Counted from the stretch's first letter, positions 17,908 to 27,272 are shown. The stretch: DNA of 64,000 bases from CBDDBU01 sp965226045 (GCA_965226045.1 CBDDBU010000028.1:575120-639119), one strand, 5' to 3'. Numbers and translations: made by a program. The notes: generated by a model not told the origin, from the sequence alone.

Positions 17908-19406
17908 GGCCGACCCCCCTCAAGCGGTCGTAGCGGGTGCAATCGGCCACCGGCTCAAAGCGAAGACGCAGGTTCGCGGGCGTCGGGATCGGCGCCGTCT
18001 CGGACGGCTGGCGCCGACGATTGAGGATGTTGAGCACGACGTCGGCGCTGCACACGCCGCCAGCGAGCGCCTCGGCACAGGCGGCCTCCACCGCCGCCAG
18101 CCCATCCGCCAGCACGGCGGTGAGGATCTCGACCATCTGCCTGTCGCCGTCGTCGTGGCCGGCGAGCCGGACGCGCACGCGACCCAGGGCGCCGGGCAGC
18201 GCCCAGTCCTTGAACGGCGCGCCGTTACGAAGCGCACCGGGCTTCCTCGCCAGCACGGGCACCTAGTGCCACGGGTCATAGACGGTCTGGTCGCGGCCGA
18301 AGCGCCGGGCATGCTCGGCGACGATCTCGCCGTCCTGGCGGATGACGATGCGATCGGCGTAGGCATGGACCTCGACCGGACGGCCGACGGCGCGCGCCGC
18401 CACGCTGTACTTGTTGCTGTCGAAGCGCACCAGGCAGGTCTTCGACACCGACGCCGGGACCGCGTGGAAGCCGTCGAACGGCCCGCGATAGCCGACCAGG
18501 GACGGACGCTCGTCCTCGAACACCTGCCAGACAGTCCTGTCCTTGAACACCGGGTGGGGATGACCCCGGGCGTAGGCGACGCACTGGTCCAAGAGCCAGG
18601 CGTTGAGCTCGTCGTAGGTCTTGAAGCGCAGCCGCGGGGTGAAGAACCGACCGCGGATGATCCCGACCTGGTTCTCGACCTGCCCCTTCTCCCATCCCGC
18701 TCCCGGCGTGCATGCTGTCGGTTCGACCAGGTAGTGGCCACACATCTGCACGAAGCGCCGGTTGAACGCGCGCTCCTTGCCGATGAGGACGGTCTGCACC
18801 GCCGTCTTCATGTTGTCGTAGATGCCTCGCCGGCAGGCACCCTGGAACAGCCGGAATGCCCGGTCGTGGGCGTCGAACACCATCTCCTGGCTCTCGCGCG
18901 GATAAGCGCGGACGAAGAACATTCGGCTGTGGCACAGCCGGACGTGCGCGACCTTGACCTTGGTCGTCACCCCCGCCAGCACCACGTACTCGTGGCTCCA
19001 GTCGAACTGATAGGCCTCGCCCGGCGAGAACACCAACGGCACATAGGTCTGCGCCGTCGATGCCGAACGGCGCCACCGCCACGCCTTGGCGTAGCGCCGC
19101 ACCGCGTCGTAGCCGCCGCCATAGCCCAGACCCTCGAGGGCTTCGGAGATCCGTAGCAGCGTCAGCCGCTCCCGCTTCGACTTGGTCTCGTTGGCCTCCA
19201 GCATCCGCTCCAGCTCGGCCGTCCACGGCCCCAGCTTCGGCATCGGCTGGACCCGCCGGTCGTAGGTGAACGCCGTCGCCTGCGAACGGATCACCTTGCG
19301 CACCGTGTTGCGCGAGACCTTCACGTCCCGCACGATCTCCTTGATCGGCTTGCCCCTTGACGAAATACTCCCGCCGGATCCGCGCTATCGTCTCCACGAC
19401 CAACAT
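17894..19406 (-). pseudogene. istA: IS21 transposase IstA, frameshift and internal stop
   Basis: An HTH and DDE (rve-type) transposase read in three pieces. The N-terminus starts at 19406 (MLVVETIARIRREYFVKG); a one-base change in the G-run near 19350 shifts the frame; the main part then runs from RDVKVSRNTVRK through the catalytic core (QFDWSHEYVVL, WEKGQVENQV) to DPWH, where TAG at 18263-18265 replaces an expected Tyr codon. The remainder (VPVLARKPGALRNGAPF...) continues in the same frame to 17894. Two lesions make the copy non-autonomous. Confidence 0.88.
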
Positions 19407-19514
19407 CCCCCACCACCTCGTCCGCCCAAAAACGAGGTGACTTGGACTAGCCAGGCTCAGGGGGGCAAATTTGGACGCCGATCACCCCTCAACAGGGGTC
19501 AACTTTGCACGCCG

Positions 19515-19632
19515 TTCCATACTCGATCATCCGCGCGCCCTGCCGCTCTATCAGCGCCTGGGCTTCGCCCCCTATGCGCGGCGCACCGTCTACCTGGACC
19601 CCGACCCCAACCCACCGCGCGACCCGGATTAG
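19515..19632 (+). pseudogene. GNAT acetyltransferase, C-terminal fragment
   Basis: A short open frame reads LDHPRALPLYQRLGFAPYAR and ends at TAG 19630-19632. The LPLYQRLGF pattern is the last helix-strand of GNAT N-acetyltransferases. Everything upstream was lost to the IS21 element. About 37 codons remain. Confidence 0.7.
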
Positions 19633-19653
19633 GCTGCCCGCCCGGCGCGGCGT

Positions 19654-20218
19654 TCAGTGCTCCAATATCTGGCTTAGGAACAGCTGGGTGCGCTCGTTGC
19701 GGGGGTTCGAGAAGAATGTTTCGGGCGCCGCGGCCTCGATGATTTTGCCTTCATCCATGAAGATCATGCGGTCGGCGACGGTGCGGGCGAAGCCCATCTC
19801 GTGGGTGACGCATAGCATCGTCATGCCGTCGGCGGCGAGACTCACCATAACGTCGAGCACCTCCTTGATCATCTCGGGATCGAGCGCCGAGGTGGGCTCG
19901 TCGAACAGCATGATTTTCGGGTTCATGCACAGCGATCGGGCGATGGCGACGCGCTGCTGTTGGCCGCCGGAGAGTTGGCCAGGGTACTTGTCGGCCTGCT
20001 CGGGAATGCGCACCCGTTCGAGATAGGTCATCGCGAGATCGCGCGCCTCGGCGCGCGGCATCTTGCGCACCCAGACCGGCCCCAGCATCAAATTGTCGAT
20101 GACGGTCAGATGGGGAAACAGGTTGAAGTGCTGGAACACTATCCCGACCTCGCGGCGGATCGCGTCGACGTTCTTGAGGTCATTCGTAAGCTCGATGCCA
20201 TCGACGATGATGCGGCCG
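19654..20218 (-). pseudogene. aapP: Amino-acid ABC transporter ATPase AapP, 3' part
   Basis: C-terminal ~185 codons of a polar amino-acid ABC ATPase: IIVDGIELTND, the Q-loop GIVFQHFNLFPHLTV, signature LSGGQQQRVAIARSL, Walker B MLFDEPTSALDPE, and the H-loop MLCVTHEMGFA. It is separated from its Walker A part by the IS256-family insertion at 20219-21668. A start after the junction would give a product without Walker A, so it cannot bind ATP properly. Confidence 0.9.
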
Positions 20219-21668
20219 GGAGATGTCCCGGTCGATGTTGAAAAGTTGAGGTAGGTGTCGCTCTCCTGGAGCCGTTAGGCTCCGGGTGCTGCAAACCCAA
20301 GAGGGAGAACGACACCATGGGAAAGAATATCCGTAGTTCCAGTAGCCCGAAAGCCCTTGCCACCTCGTTTCCTATGCCGCCGCTGGCAGACGCGATGGAC
20401 GCAGTCCGTCTCAGCGTGGATCGGTTCTGTCTCCTGGCCGGGGTCGAGGCCTTGGCCGAGATGATGGAGGAGGACGCCACGACCGTGTGCGGGGCCCGAC
20501 ATCGTCGCCATGGGAACCGTCGGGGTTATCGCTGGGGCCATACGCAGAGCGAGATCGGCTACCACGGCGGCCGCGTGAAAGTGCAGCGGCCACGGGTTCG
20601 CGACCATGCTGGCAAGGAGGTGGGTTTGGAGAGCTGGCAGGTGCTGCGCGACGGCAACCTGTTGCTCGAGTGGGCGCTCAACCTGATGGTGCTGAACGTG
20701 TCGACCCGCAAGTACCACCGCGCGGTCCGTCTGCCCGAGGGCGACCTGGCGAAAGCGCGTGGCGACGGCACCTCGAAGTCGGCCGTTTCCCGGCGCTTTG
20801 TGGCGCTGTCGCGCAAGAAGATGAAGGCCTGGCTTGCCTCGGACCTCTCGGAGCTCGACCTGCTGGTCATCCAGATCGACGGTCTGCATGTCGGCGACCA
20901 TGTCTTGGTGGCGGCGATCGGCGTCGATGGCAACGGCGACAAGCATGTCCTGGCCGTGGTCGAGGGGGCGACGGAGAACACTGTCGTCGTCCAGGCCTTG
21001 CTCGACAATCTCCTCGCCAGGGGGCTCGATCCGACGCTGCCCCGGCTGTTCATCGTCGATGGCGCGAAGGCGCTCAGCAAAGCGATCCGCAACACCTTCG
21101 GTGTGGCCGCCGCCATCCAGCGCTGCCAGGTCCACAAGGGCCGTAACATCATCGAGCGCCTGCCCCTGCATTTGCATGCGAGCGTCAAGAAGGCGCTCCG
21201 TCAGGCCTGGGACCAGGACGACGCAGACAAGGCCGAACGGCTGCTGCGCAACCTGGCCCGGCGTCTGGAGCATGAGGAACCGGGCGTCTCGGGCAGCATC
21301 CTGGAGGGGCTGGACGAGATACTCACCGTCATCCGCCTCGGCCTGCCGCACGAACTCCGGCGCTCGCTCGCCTGCACCAACATCGTCGAGAACGCGCTCG
21401 GCACGGTGCGCCAGGTCACCCGCAACGTCAAACGCTGGAGACACGCCGAGATGGCGCTCAGATGGACCGCCGCCGGCCTGCTGGAGGCCCAGAAAACCTT
21501 CCGTCGCCTCAAGGCCTATCGTCAGCTGCCCATCCTCCGAAATGCTCTCCAGGAACACTTGAGAAAGGCTCAGGCCGACAGTGCCATTGAAACCATCATG
21601 AAGGCAGCATAGCATCATCAACCAGCGACGCCTGCCCCACGAATTTCAACAGAGATAGGGACATCGCC
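20219..21668 (+). mobile_element. IS256-family insertion sequence
   Basis: A 1450-bp insertion flanked by the 8-bp direct repeat TGCGGCCG (20211-20218 and 21669-21676). The ends form an imperfect inverted repeat (GGAGATGTCCCGGTC on the left against GGCGATGTCCCTATC on the right strand). Excising it with one target copy restores a 264-codon aapP frame. Confidence 0.93.
20317..21612 (+). CDS. IS256 (Mutator-type) transposase
   Basis: Full-length DDE transposase of 431 aa. Diagnostic blocks are LLVIQIDGLHVGD (first Asp), LFIVDGAKALSKAI (second Asp), the C/H region IQRCQVHKGRNIIERLP and the catalytic Glu in TNIVENALGTVR. ATG at 20317, preceded by GGGAGA. Nothing suggests decay. Confidence 0.94.
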   Translation: MGKNIRSSSSPKALATSFPMPPLADAMDAVRLSVDRFCLLAGVEALAEMMEEDATTVCGARHRRHGNRRGYRWGHTQSEIGYHGGRVKVQRPRVRDHAGKEVGLESWQVLRDGNLLLEWALNLMVLNVSTRKYHRAVRLPEGDLAKARGDGTSKSAVSRRFVALSRKKMKAWLASDLSELDLLVIQIDGLHVGDHVLVAAIGVDGNGDKHVLAVVEGATENTVVVQALLDNLLARGLDPTLPRLFIVDGAKALSKAIRNTFGVAAAIQRCQVHKGRNIIERLPLHLHASVKKALRQAWDQDDADKAERLLRNLARRLEHEEPGVSGSILEGLDEILTVIRLGLPHELRRSLACTNIVENALGTVRQVTRNVKRWRHAEMALRWTAAGLLEAQKTFRRLKAYRQLPILRNALQEHLRKAQADSAIETIMKAA

Positions 21669-21903
21669 TGCGGCCGCGCTGATGCTCCTCAAGTCGGTTT
21701 ATGCAGCGGATTAGCGTCGATTTTCCCGAACCCGAGGGGCCGCACACGACGATCCGCTCGCCGCGATCGACGTTGAGATTGATATCCTTGAGGACATGGA
21801 AGTCGCCAAACCACTTGTGGACGCCGACCATCTCGATCATCCAGCGCTTGGCGGTATCGGGCGGAGGGGGGACGGCGCCACCGCGGGGTGCTGCTTCCGT
21901 CAT
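21669..21903 (-). pseudogene. aapP: Amino-acid ABC transporter ATPase AapP, 5' part
   Basis: First ~78 codons, including the Walker A motif (VVCGPSGSGKSTLIRCINRLEEHQRG), after which the frame enters IS256. ATG at 21903 overlaps the end of aapM by 4 bases, so it was the last gene of the aapJQMP operon. Joined to 19654-20218 it would make a normal 263-aa ATPase. Confidence 0.9.
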
Positions 21904-22997
21904 CGGCGATGCCCGGTCTCAAGTTCGCGCTCAAGGTAGAGGCTATAGCGCGACATGAAAAAACAGAAACAGAAGTATATGACGGCGATAAACACATAGC
22001 CCTCGACGAAATAGGCGCGCCATTCGGGATCGGAGATCGCCTGACGGGTGGCGAGCAGGAGGTCGGTCAGGCTAACGATGGCAACAAGCGAGGTGTCCTT
22101 GAACATGCCGATGAAGGTGTTGACGATCGGCGGAATCACCAGACGGATGGCCTGGGGTAGGATGATGTTGCCGGTCATTCGCCAGTAGCCGAGGCCCAGG
22201 GCACGCGCGGCCTCGTATTGCCCGGCCGGAACCGCCTGAAGCCCGCCCCGGATCACCTCCGCCAGATAGGCGGCGGTAAACAAGATGATCGCGACCTGGG
22301 CGCGGAGAAGCGCATTCAGGTTTACGCCGCTCGGCAGGAACAGAGGCAGCATGAACGAGGCCATGAACAATAGGCTTATCAGCGGCACTCCACGAATAAG
22401 CTCGATGTAGGCGACCGAGAACGCGCGCACCACCGGCATCTCGGATCGCCGCCCCAGCGCGAGAAGGATCGACAGAGGGAAAGCGACCACGACGCCAAAG
22501 ACGGAGAGGATCAAGGTCAGCGGCAGTCCACCCCATAAACTGGTCTCGACATAGGCGAGACCAAACACACCGCCCCACATCAGGGTCCCGAACAGGGCGA
22601 GCCCGCCGACCCACAGGACCCCTAACCACAGCTTCCAGTTGGCGCGACTACAGCTCATCGCCAGCATCACGATCAACAGAACCACGCCGAGCAGCGGACG
22701 CCACTGTTCATCGAACGGGTACCGGCCGAACAGAATCAGCCGGTACTTTTCATGCAGGAAGGCCCAGCACGCCCCCGCCGCCGCCTTGCAGACATCGGCG
22801 CCGACCGCCCCCCATACGGCATCGAGAAAAACCCAATCCACCGTCGGTGGGACGATGCTCGCCAGCAGGACGAGTGCGAACACGGTCAGGATCGTGTTCC
22901 ACGGGCCATCGAACAGGTTGGTCCTCAGCCAACCCACCACACCGACCGTGGCGCGCGGCGGCCGCACCGTCACGCTCGGGTCCAGGCGATCGACCAT
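21900..22997 (-). CDS. aapM: General L-amino acid ABC transporter permease AapM
   Basis: Inner-membrane permease of the polar amino-acid (HisM/GlnP) family, 365 aa. The N-terminal half has long hydrophobic helices; the conserved permease EAA-type loop is visible as QYEAARALGLGYWRMTGNIILPQAIRLVIPP. It pairs with AapQ, just 1 base upstream, to form the channel. Length is close to known AapM proteins. Confidence 0.91.
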   Translation of the reverse strand: MVDRLDPSVTVRPPRATVGVVGWLRTNLFDGPWNTILTVFALVLLASIVPPTVDWVFLDAVWGAVGADVCKAAAGACWAFLHEKYRLILFGRYPFDEQWRPLLGVVLLIVMLAMSCSRANWKLWLGVLWVGGLALFGTLMWGGVFGLAYVETSLWGGLPLTLILSVFGVVVAFPLSILLALGRRSEMPVVRAFSVAYIELIRGVPLISLLFMASFMLPLFLPSGVNLNALLRAQVAIILFTAAYLAEVIRGGLQAVPAGQYEAARALGLGYWRMTGNIILPQAIRLVIPPIVNTFIGMFKDTSLVAIVSLTDLLLATRQAISDPEWRAYFVEGYVFIAVIYFCFCFFMSRYSLYLERELETGHRR

Positions 22998-22998
22998 C

Positions 22999-24192
22999 TC
23001 AGCGCTCCACCAGCGCGGCGAGCCGGTTGTACCAGTTCATGAACGTCGAGATAGCCAGGCTGATAGTGAGGTAGACGGCCATGAGAATGGCGATGCACTC
23101 GATGGCCTGGCCGGTCTGGTTGAGGCTCGTGTTGGTGACGGCGACGAGATCGGGGTAGCCGATCGCCACCGCCAACGAGCTGTTCTTGGTGATGTTCAGA
23201 TACTGGCTGGTGATCGGCGGAATGATGACGCGCAGCGCTTGCGGCAAAACCACTAGTCGGAGAACGCGTCCGCGCCTCAGGCCCAGCGCCAGGGCGGCCT
23301 CGGTCTGGCCCCAATCCACGGCCAGCAGGCCGCTTCTCACGATCTCGGCGATAAAGCCCGCAGTGTAGATCGTGAGGCCAAACAACAGGGCCATGAACTC
23401 GGGCGTGATCTCGTCGCCCCCGGCGTAGCGGAACCCCTGCCACTCGGGCATGTCCAGGGCGAGCGGGGCGCCGCCAAGCGCGAACACGGCGAGCGGCGGC
23501 GCCAACACCAGCGCCAAGACCGGCCATACGATGGGGCGCTGCTCACCCGCCTCTTCCTGGCGCGCGCGGGCCCAGCGGCGATACAGCCAGGCGCCGATGC
23601 ACCCGATCGCGAATGCCGCGATAAGGTAGGGGTGCAGCGGGTCGTACCGGGGCACGGCGTACGCGAGCCCGCTCTTGTTGAGGAAGATCCCGGCCAGCGG
23701 GCTGAGCGCCCCCTGGCCGGCCGGCAGCGCGCCGGTGATGAGGCTGTACCAAAAGAACAGCTGAAGCAGCAGCGGCACGTTGCGAACCGTCTCGACATAG
23801 ACGGTCGCCATCTTCGCGATGAGCCAGTTGCGAGAGAGCCGGGCGATGCCGACGACCACGCCGATAACGCTGGCGAAAACGATGCCGATGGCGGCGACGC
23901 GCAGGGTGTTGAGAAGCCCGACGAAGAAGGCCCGCAAGTATGAATCGGCGGCGTCGAACGGAATCACCGTCTCGCCGATGAAAAATCCCGCCTCCTGATC
24001 GAGGAAGCCGAAACCGGTGCGGATCTCGCGTTCGGAGAGATTGTCGAGGGTATTCGAGACGAAATAGTAGGCGGCCCCGACGACCGCCGCGACGAGCAAC
24101 GCCTGATAGAAAATGGCGCGCGCGCCGCGATCGTTCCAAATCGACCCGCGCGATGGCCGCGCTATCTCCACGCCGGCGGTTTTGTCGCTCAT
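22999..24192 (-). CDS. aapQ: General L-amino acid ABC transporter permease AapQ
   Basis: Permease of 397 aa with an N-terminal extension typical of AapQ. At the C-terminal side the EAA loop reads DWGQTEAALALGLRRGRVLRLVVLPQALRVIIPP, followed by SQYLNITKNSSLAVAIGYPD, a hallmark of this family. ATG at 24192, about 90 bases after aapJ. The complex would import a wide range of L-amino acids. Confidence 0.92.
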   Translation of the reverse strand: MSDKTAGVEIARPSRGSIWNDRGARAIFYQALLVAAVVGAAYYFVSNTLDNLSEREIRTGFGFLDQEAGFFIGETVIPFDAADSYLRAFFVGLLNTLRVAAIGIVFASVIGVVVGIARLSRNWLIAKMATVYVETVRNVPLLLQLFFWYSLITGALPAGQGALSPLAGIFLNKSGLAYAVPRYDPLHPYLIAAFAIGCIGAWLYRRWARARQEEAGEQRPIVWPVLALVLAPPLAVFALGGAPLALDMPEWQGFRYAGGDEITPEFMALLFGLTIYTAGFIAEIVRSGLLAVDWGQTEAALALGLRRGRVLRLVVLPQALRVIIPPITSQYLNITKNSSLAVAIGYPDLVAVTNTSLNQTGQAIECIAILMAVYLTISLAISTFMNWYNRLAALVER

Positions 24193-24279
24193 CGACCGCC
24201 TACACGCAACGACCGACTACGCGCAACGGCCGACCGCGCGCCGAGGGGGCGCTACCCGTGGGGCAGCGCCCCATCCGGT

Positions 24280-25299
24280 TCAGCGCGCTGGCATCGCGTA
24301 CATCAAGCCGCCCTCGGTCCACAACGCATTGATACCGCGCTCCAATCGAAGCGGCGTGTTGGGGCCGACATTGCGATCGAAGATCTCGCCGTAGTTGCCG
24401 ACCGCCTTGATGATGTTGAAGGCCCAATCGTTGTCCAGCCCCTGAAGTGCGCCCATCTCGCCCGCGGTGCCGAGCAGGCGCTGGACGACCGGATCGGTGG
24501 TGTTCGCCCTCGTGTCACCGACATTGGCCGCGGTGACGCCCTTCTCCTCCGCCTCGATGGTGGCATAGATGACCCACTTGACGATGGTGAACCACTGCTC
24601 ATCGCCGCGCCGCACGACAGGTCCCAAAGGCTCCTTGGAGATGATCTCGGGTAGAATCACGTAGTCGTCGGGGTTAGGCGCATCGACGGCCCGGATCGAC
24701 GCAAGACCGGAGGCGTCGGTGGTGTAGACCTGGCAACGGCCGTTGAAGAATCCGACCTTGGACTCGGCCAGCGATTCGTACACGACGGGCTTGAACGACA
24801 TGCCTCGGAATCGAAAGAAGTCGGCAAGGTTGAGCTCGGTCGTCGTCCCCGCCTGCACGCACACCTCCGCCCCGTCGAGCTCGGATGCGCTGGCGACGCC
24901 GAGTGATTTTGGCACCATGAAACCCTGGCCGTCGAAGTAAGTGACGCCGGCGAACACCAGACCCAACGAAGCGTCGCGGGTCAGCGTCCAGGTGGTGTTG
25001 CGCGAGAGCACGTCGATCTCGCCCGATTGCAGGGCGGTGAACCGCTGCTGGGCGCTCAACGGTGTGTATTTGACCTTGTCGCCGTCGCCGAGCACGGCGG
25101 CCGCGATGGCCTTGCAATAGTCGACATCTAGGCCGGTCCAACCGCCCTGGCTGTCGGCGATCGCGAAACCGGCAAGGCCGGTGTTGACGCCGCACTGAAC
25201 AAAGCCCTTGGCGCGGACGTCGTCCAACGTGCCTGCCTGCGCCGTCATCGCCAACGTCGCAATGGCCCCGGCGGCCGCGATAATCCTCCAAGCGTGCAT
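24280..25299 (-). CDS. aapJ: General L-amino acid-binding periplasmic protein AapJ
   Basis: Solute-binding protein of 339 aa with a Sec signal peptide (MHAWRIIAAAGAIATLAMTA, cleavage likely after AQA). SBP family 3 features are clear: VQCGVNTGLAGFA, GLDVDYCKAIAAAVLG, FTALQSGEIDVLSRNTTWT and VCVQAGTTTELNLADFF. It is the first gene of the aap operon. Because aapP downstream is split, transport probably depends on another ATPase or is lost. A strong hairpin lies about 60 bases upstream. Confidence 0.94.
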   Translation of the reverse strand: MHAWRIIAAAGAIATLAMTAQAGTLDDVRAKGFVQCGVNTGLAGFAIADSQGGWTGLDVDYCKAIAAAVLGDGDKVKYTPLSAQQRFTALQSGEIDVLSRNTTWTLTRDASLGLVFAGVTYFDGQGFMVPKSLGVASASELDGAEVCVQAGTTTELNLADFFRFRGMSFKPVVYESLAESKVGFFNGRCQVYTTDASGLASIRAVDAPNPDDYVILPEIISKEPLGPVVRRGDEQWFTIVKWVIYATIEAEEKGVTAANVGDTRANTTDPVVQRLLGTAGEMGALQGLDNDWAFNIIKAVGNYGEIFDRNVGPNTPLRLERGINALWTEGGLMYAMPAR

Positions 25300-25360
25300 C
25301 GTTACCCCCTTGCTCGCATCCCCACGAATATGGCGGGCCTCAAGCGGCGACCGCCCCTCC

Positions 25361-25406
25361 GCGCCAGTCGGTGGCCACCCCCGCGCGGGTGCCCACCGAC
25401 TGGCGC
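25361..25406. repeat. 20-bp inverted repeat upstream of aapJ
   Basis: Arms 25361-25380 (GCGCCAGTCGGTGGCCACCC) and 25387-25406 are complementary at 19 of 20 positions around a 6-base loop. It lies between the divergent aapJ and metC starts and has no T-run, so a terminator is unlikely. An operator, attenuator or mobile palindrome are possible. Confidence 0.7.
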
Positions 25407-25479
25407 GGCCTGACCCGTAGTGACATGATGTGGCCGCCGTTCAACCACCGGCGGCGCACCAAGACAAGCGACGCACTCC

Positions 25480-25591
25480 ATGAAAGATGAGACGCGTATC
25501 ACCGCCGAGGGACGCGGCGGGAGCCACGGCATCGTCAACATGCCGGTCTATCGCGCCTCGACGGTACTGTTTCCGACCGTGGCGGACCTAG
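25480..25591 (+). pseudogene. metC: Cystathionine beta-lyase, 5' stub
   Basis: ATG at 25480 opens a frame reading MKDETRITAEGR...HGIVNMPVYRASTVLFPTVADL, the N-terminus of a Cys/Met-metabolism PLP enzyme, best fitting MetC-type cystathionine beta-lyase. IS1182 copy 3 enters after 37 codons. The rest of the gene is not found beyond IS1182 and IS630, so it was deleted rather than just interrupted. Confidence 0.75.
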
Positions 25592-25671
25592 CAGCCTGTC
25601 GGACTTGAGCCGGGAGTCGAAATAGGATTCGATGGTATCAGTTGATTTGCCCGCGCGTGATGGAGGCCGTC

Positions 25672-27030
25672 ATGAGCAATTTCCGACCGGTCGACCGGGA
25701 GACGGGGTTTCTGCTGCCGCCGTCGGTGGAGGAATGGCTTCCCGAGCGGCATCTGGCGCGCTTCGTGGTCGAGGTGATCGAGCAGTTGGACCTCTCGGCG
25801 TTCGTGAAGGCCTATCGCGGCTCGGGCTCGGCGTCCTATCACCCGAGCATGCTGCTGGGGCTTCTGGTCTACGGCTACGCCACGGGGGTGTTTTCGAGCC
25901 GCAAGTTGGAGCGCGCGACCTATGATTCTGTCGCTTTCCGCTTCATCGCGGCCAACGATCATCCCGACCACGATACCATCGCCGCGTTCCGGCGGCGTTT
26001 TCTCGACCGGATCGAAGGGCTGTTCGTCGAGGTGCTGCTGCTGGCCCGGGAAGCCGGGGTGCTGAAGCTCGGCACGGTGGCGCTGGACGGCACCAAGGTG
26101 CACGCCAACGCGAGCCGGCACAGCGCGCTGTCGTGGAAACACGCCTGCGAGCTCGAAGCCCGGTTGAAGGCCGAGGTGGCGGAGTTGATGGCGTTGGCGG
26201 AGGCGGCCGATGGGGCGGATGTGCCCGACGGGATGTCGGTGCCCGAGGAACTGGCCCGGCGCGAGGATCGTCTGGCCCGCATCGCCGAGGCTAAGGCGGT
26301 GATCGAGGCGCGGGCGCGCGAACGCCTTGAGCGGGAACGGGCCGAGTACGAGGCGAAGCTCGAGGCGCGCGCGGAGAAGGCCGAGAAGACGGGCCGCAAG
26401 CCGGGCGGCCGTCCACCCGAGCCGCCGGTGGCCGGGCCCGGGCCGAAGGACCAGGTCAATCTGACCGACGCGGACTCGCGCATCATGCCGGTGGCCGGCG
26501 GCGGCTTCGAACAGGCCTACAACGCCCAAGCCCTGGTGGCGGCCGACAGCCTGCTGGTGGTCACCAACGACGTGGTCCAGGCCCCCAACGACAAGCGGCA
26601 AATCGAGCCGGCGCTGGAAGCGCTCGCCCGCCTTCCCGAGGCGCTGGGCGCGCCCGAGACCCTGCTGGCGGACAGCGGCTACTTCAGCGAGGCCAACGTG
26701 AACGCCTGCGCCGAGGCCGAGATCGCGCCGTTGATCACGCCCGGCCGGGAACGCCATCATCTCTCCTGGAAGGACCGCTTCGCCGGCGCGCCGCCGCCCC
26801 CGGAGAACCCGACGCCGCTGGAAGCGATGACACATCGACTGGCGACGCCCGAGGGCCGGCAACTCTACGCCCTGCGCAAGCAAACGCCGGAACCGGTGTT
26901 CGGCATCATCAAATCGGCCATGGGCTTCCGCCAGTTCTCGCTACGCGGCCTGGACAAGGTCACGGGCGAATGGAACCTGGTGACCCTGGCCTGGAACATA
27001 AAGAGAATGTTCACCTTGCAATACGCTTGA
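25672..27030 (+). CDS. IS1182-family transposase (copy 3)
   Basis: Identical 452-aa protein to the other copies; intact start with GGAGG, intact stop inside the first 67-bp repeat. Confidence 0.93.
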   Translation: MSNFRPVDRETGFLLPPSVEEWLPERHLARFVVEVIEQLDLSAFVKAYRGSGSASYHPSMLLGLLVYGYATGVFSSRKLERATYDSVAFRFIAANDHPDHDTIAAFRRRFLDRIEGLFVEVLLLAREAGVLKLGTVALDGTKVHANASRHSALSWKHACELEARLKAEVAELMALAEAADGADVPDGMSVPEELARREDRLARIAEAKAVIEARARERLERERAEYEAKLEARAEKAEKTGRKPGGRPPEPPVAGPGPKDQVNLTDADSRIMPVAGGGFEQAYNAQALVAADSLLVVTNDVVQAPNDKRQIEPALEALARLPEALGAPETLLADSGYFSEANVNACAEAEIAPLITPGRERHHLSWKDRFAGAPPPPENPTPLEAMTHRLATPEGRQLYALRKQTPEPVFGIIKSAMGFRQFSLRGLDKVTGEWNLVTLAWNIKRMFTLQYA

Positions 27031-27200
27031 GCAGGCGGCCGGACTCCGTACCTCGCGAAAAGGAATAAGAGTATGCTCGCCTTGCGGCACGCGCGAGCAA
27101 GCGAACGTACTTCGTGCCCTCACGAGAGGGCATAAGAGTATACTCACCCTGCGGTACGCGCGGCCAAGCGACCGCACTCCGTGTCCTCACGAAAGGCGCT
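27001..27200 (+). repeat. Three tandem ~67-bp repeats at IS1182 3' end (copy 3)
   Basis: Units at 27001-27066 (66 bp), 27067-27133 (67 bp) and 27134-27200 (67 bp). Each starts AAGAGWAT followed by a CTC/TTC-ACC-TTGC core and ends with a CCTCRCGA run. Unit 1 covers the last ten codons of the transposase and is most diverged. Unit 3 contains the palindrome GAGTATACTC and unit 2 a GCCCTC/GAGGGC hairpin. Confidence 0.88.
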
Positions 27201-27272
27201 CGATCCCATGACCTCTCCACATCGCGATCCGTCCACACCCATTCTCGCGGACCTCAGTCCGACAGGCTGCTA

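Larger units (their letters stand above)
16976..19514 (-). mobile_element. IS21-family element, decayed
   Basis: The left end begins TGTCAATCGGCG at 16976 with a second related repeat just inside, as in IS21 multiple terminal repeats. The right end keeps the matching inner repeats (around 19480-19514) but lacks the outermost TGACA, so it is clipped. It contains istA (broken) and istB on the minus strand. Left flank is an IS5-type scrap and right flank a GNAT scrap, so rearrangement followed insertion. Confidence 0.85.
25592..27269 (+). mobile_element. IS1182-family insertion sequence, copy 3
   Basis: Complete 1678-bp copy, flanked by CTAG on the left (25588-25591). The right CTAG (27270-27273) has itself been hit by IS630 copy A, so its four bases are shared with that insertion. 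Confidence 0.95.

Noticed and set aside
20275..21621. 448-codon frame antisense to the IS256 transposase
   Set aside because: Shadow of the DDE transposase frame; no recognisable domain.
25361..25406. Rho-independent terminator at the inverted repeat
   Set aside because: It lies between two divergent starts and lacks a T-run on either strand.
27001..27200. The 67-bp repeats as a CRISPR array
   Set aside because: Units are contiguous and imperfect with no unique spacers, repeated in each IS copy, and there are no cas genes.
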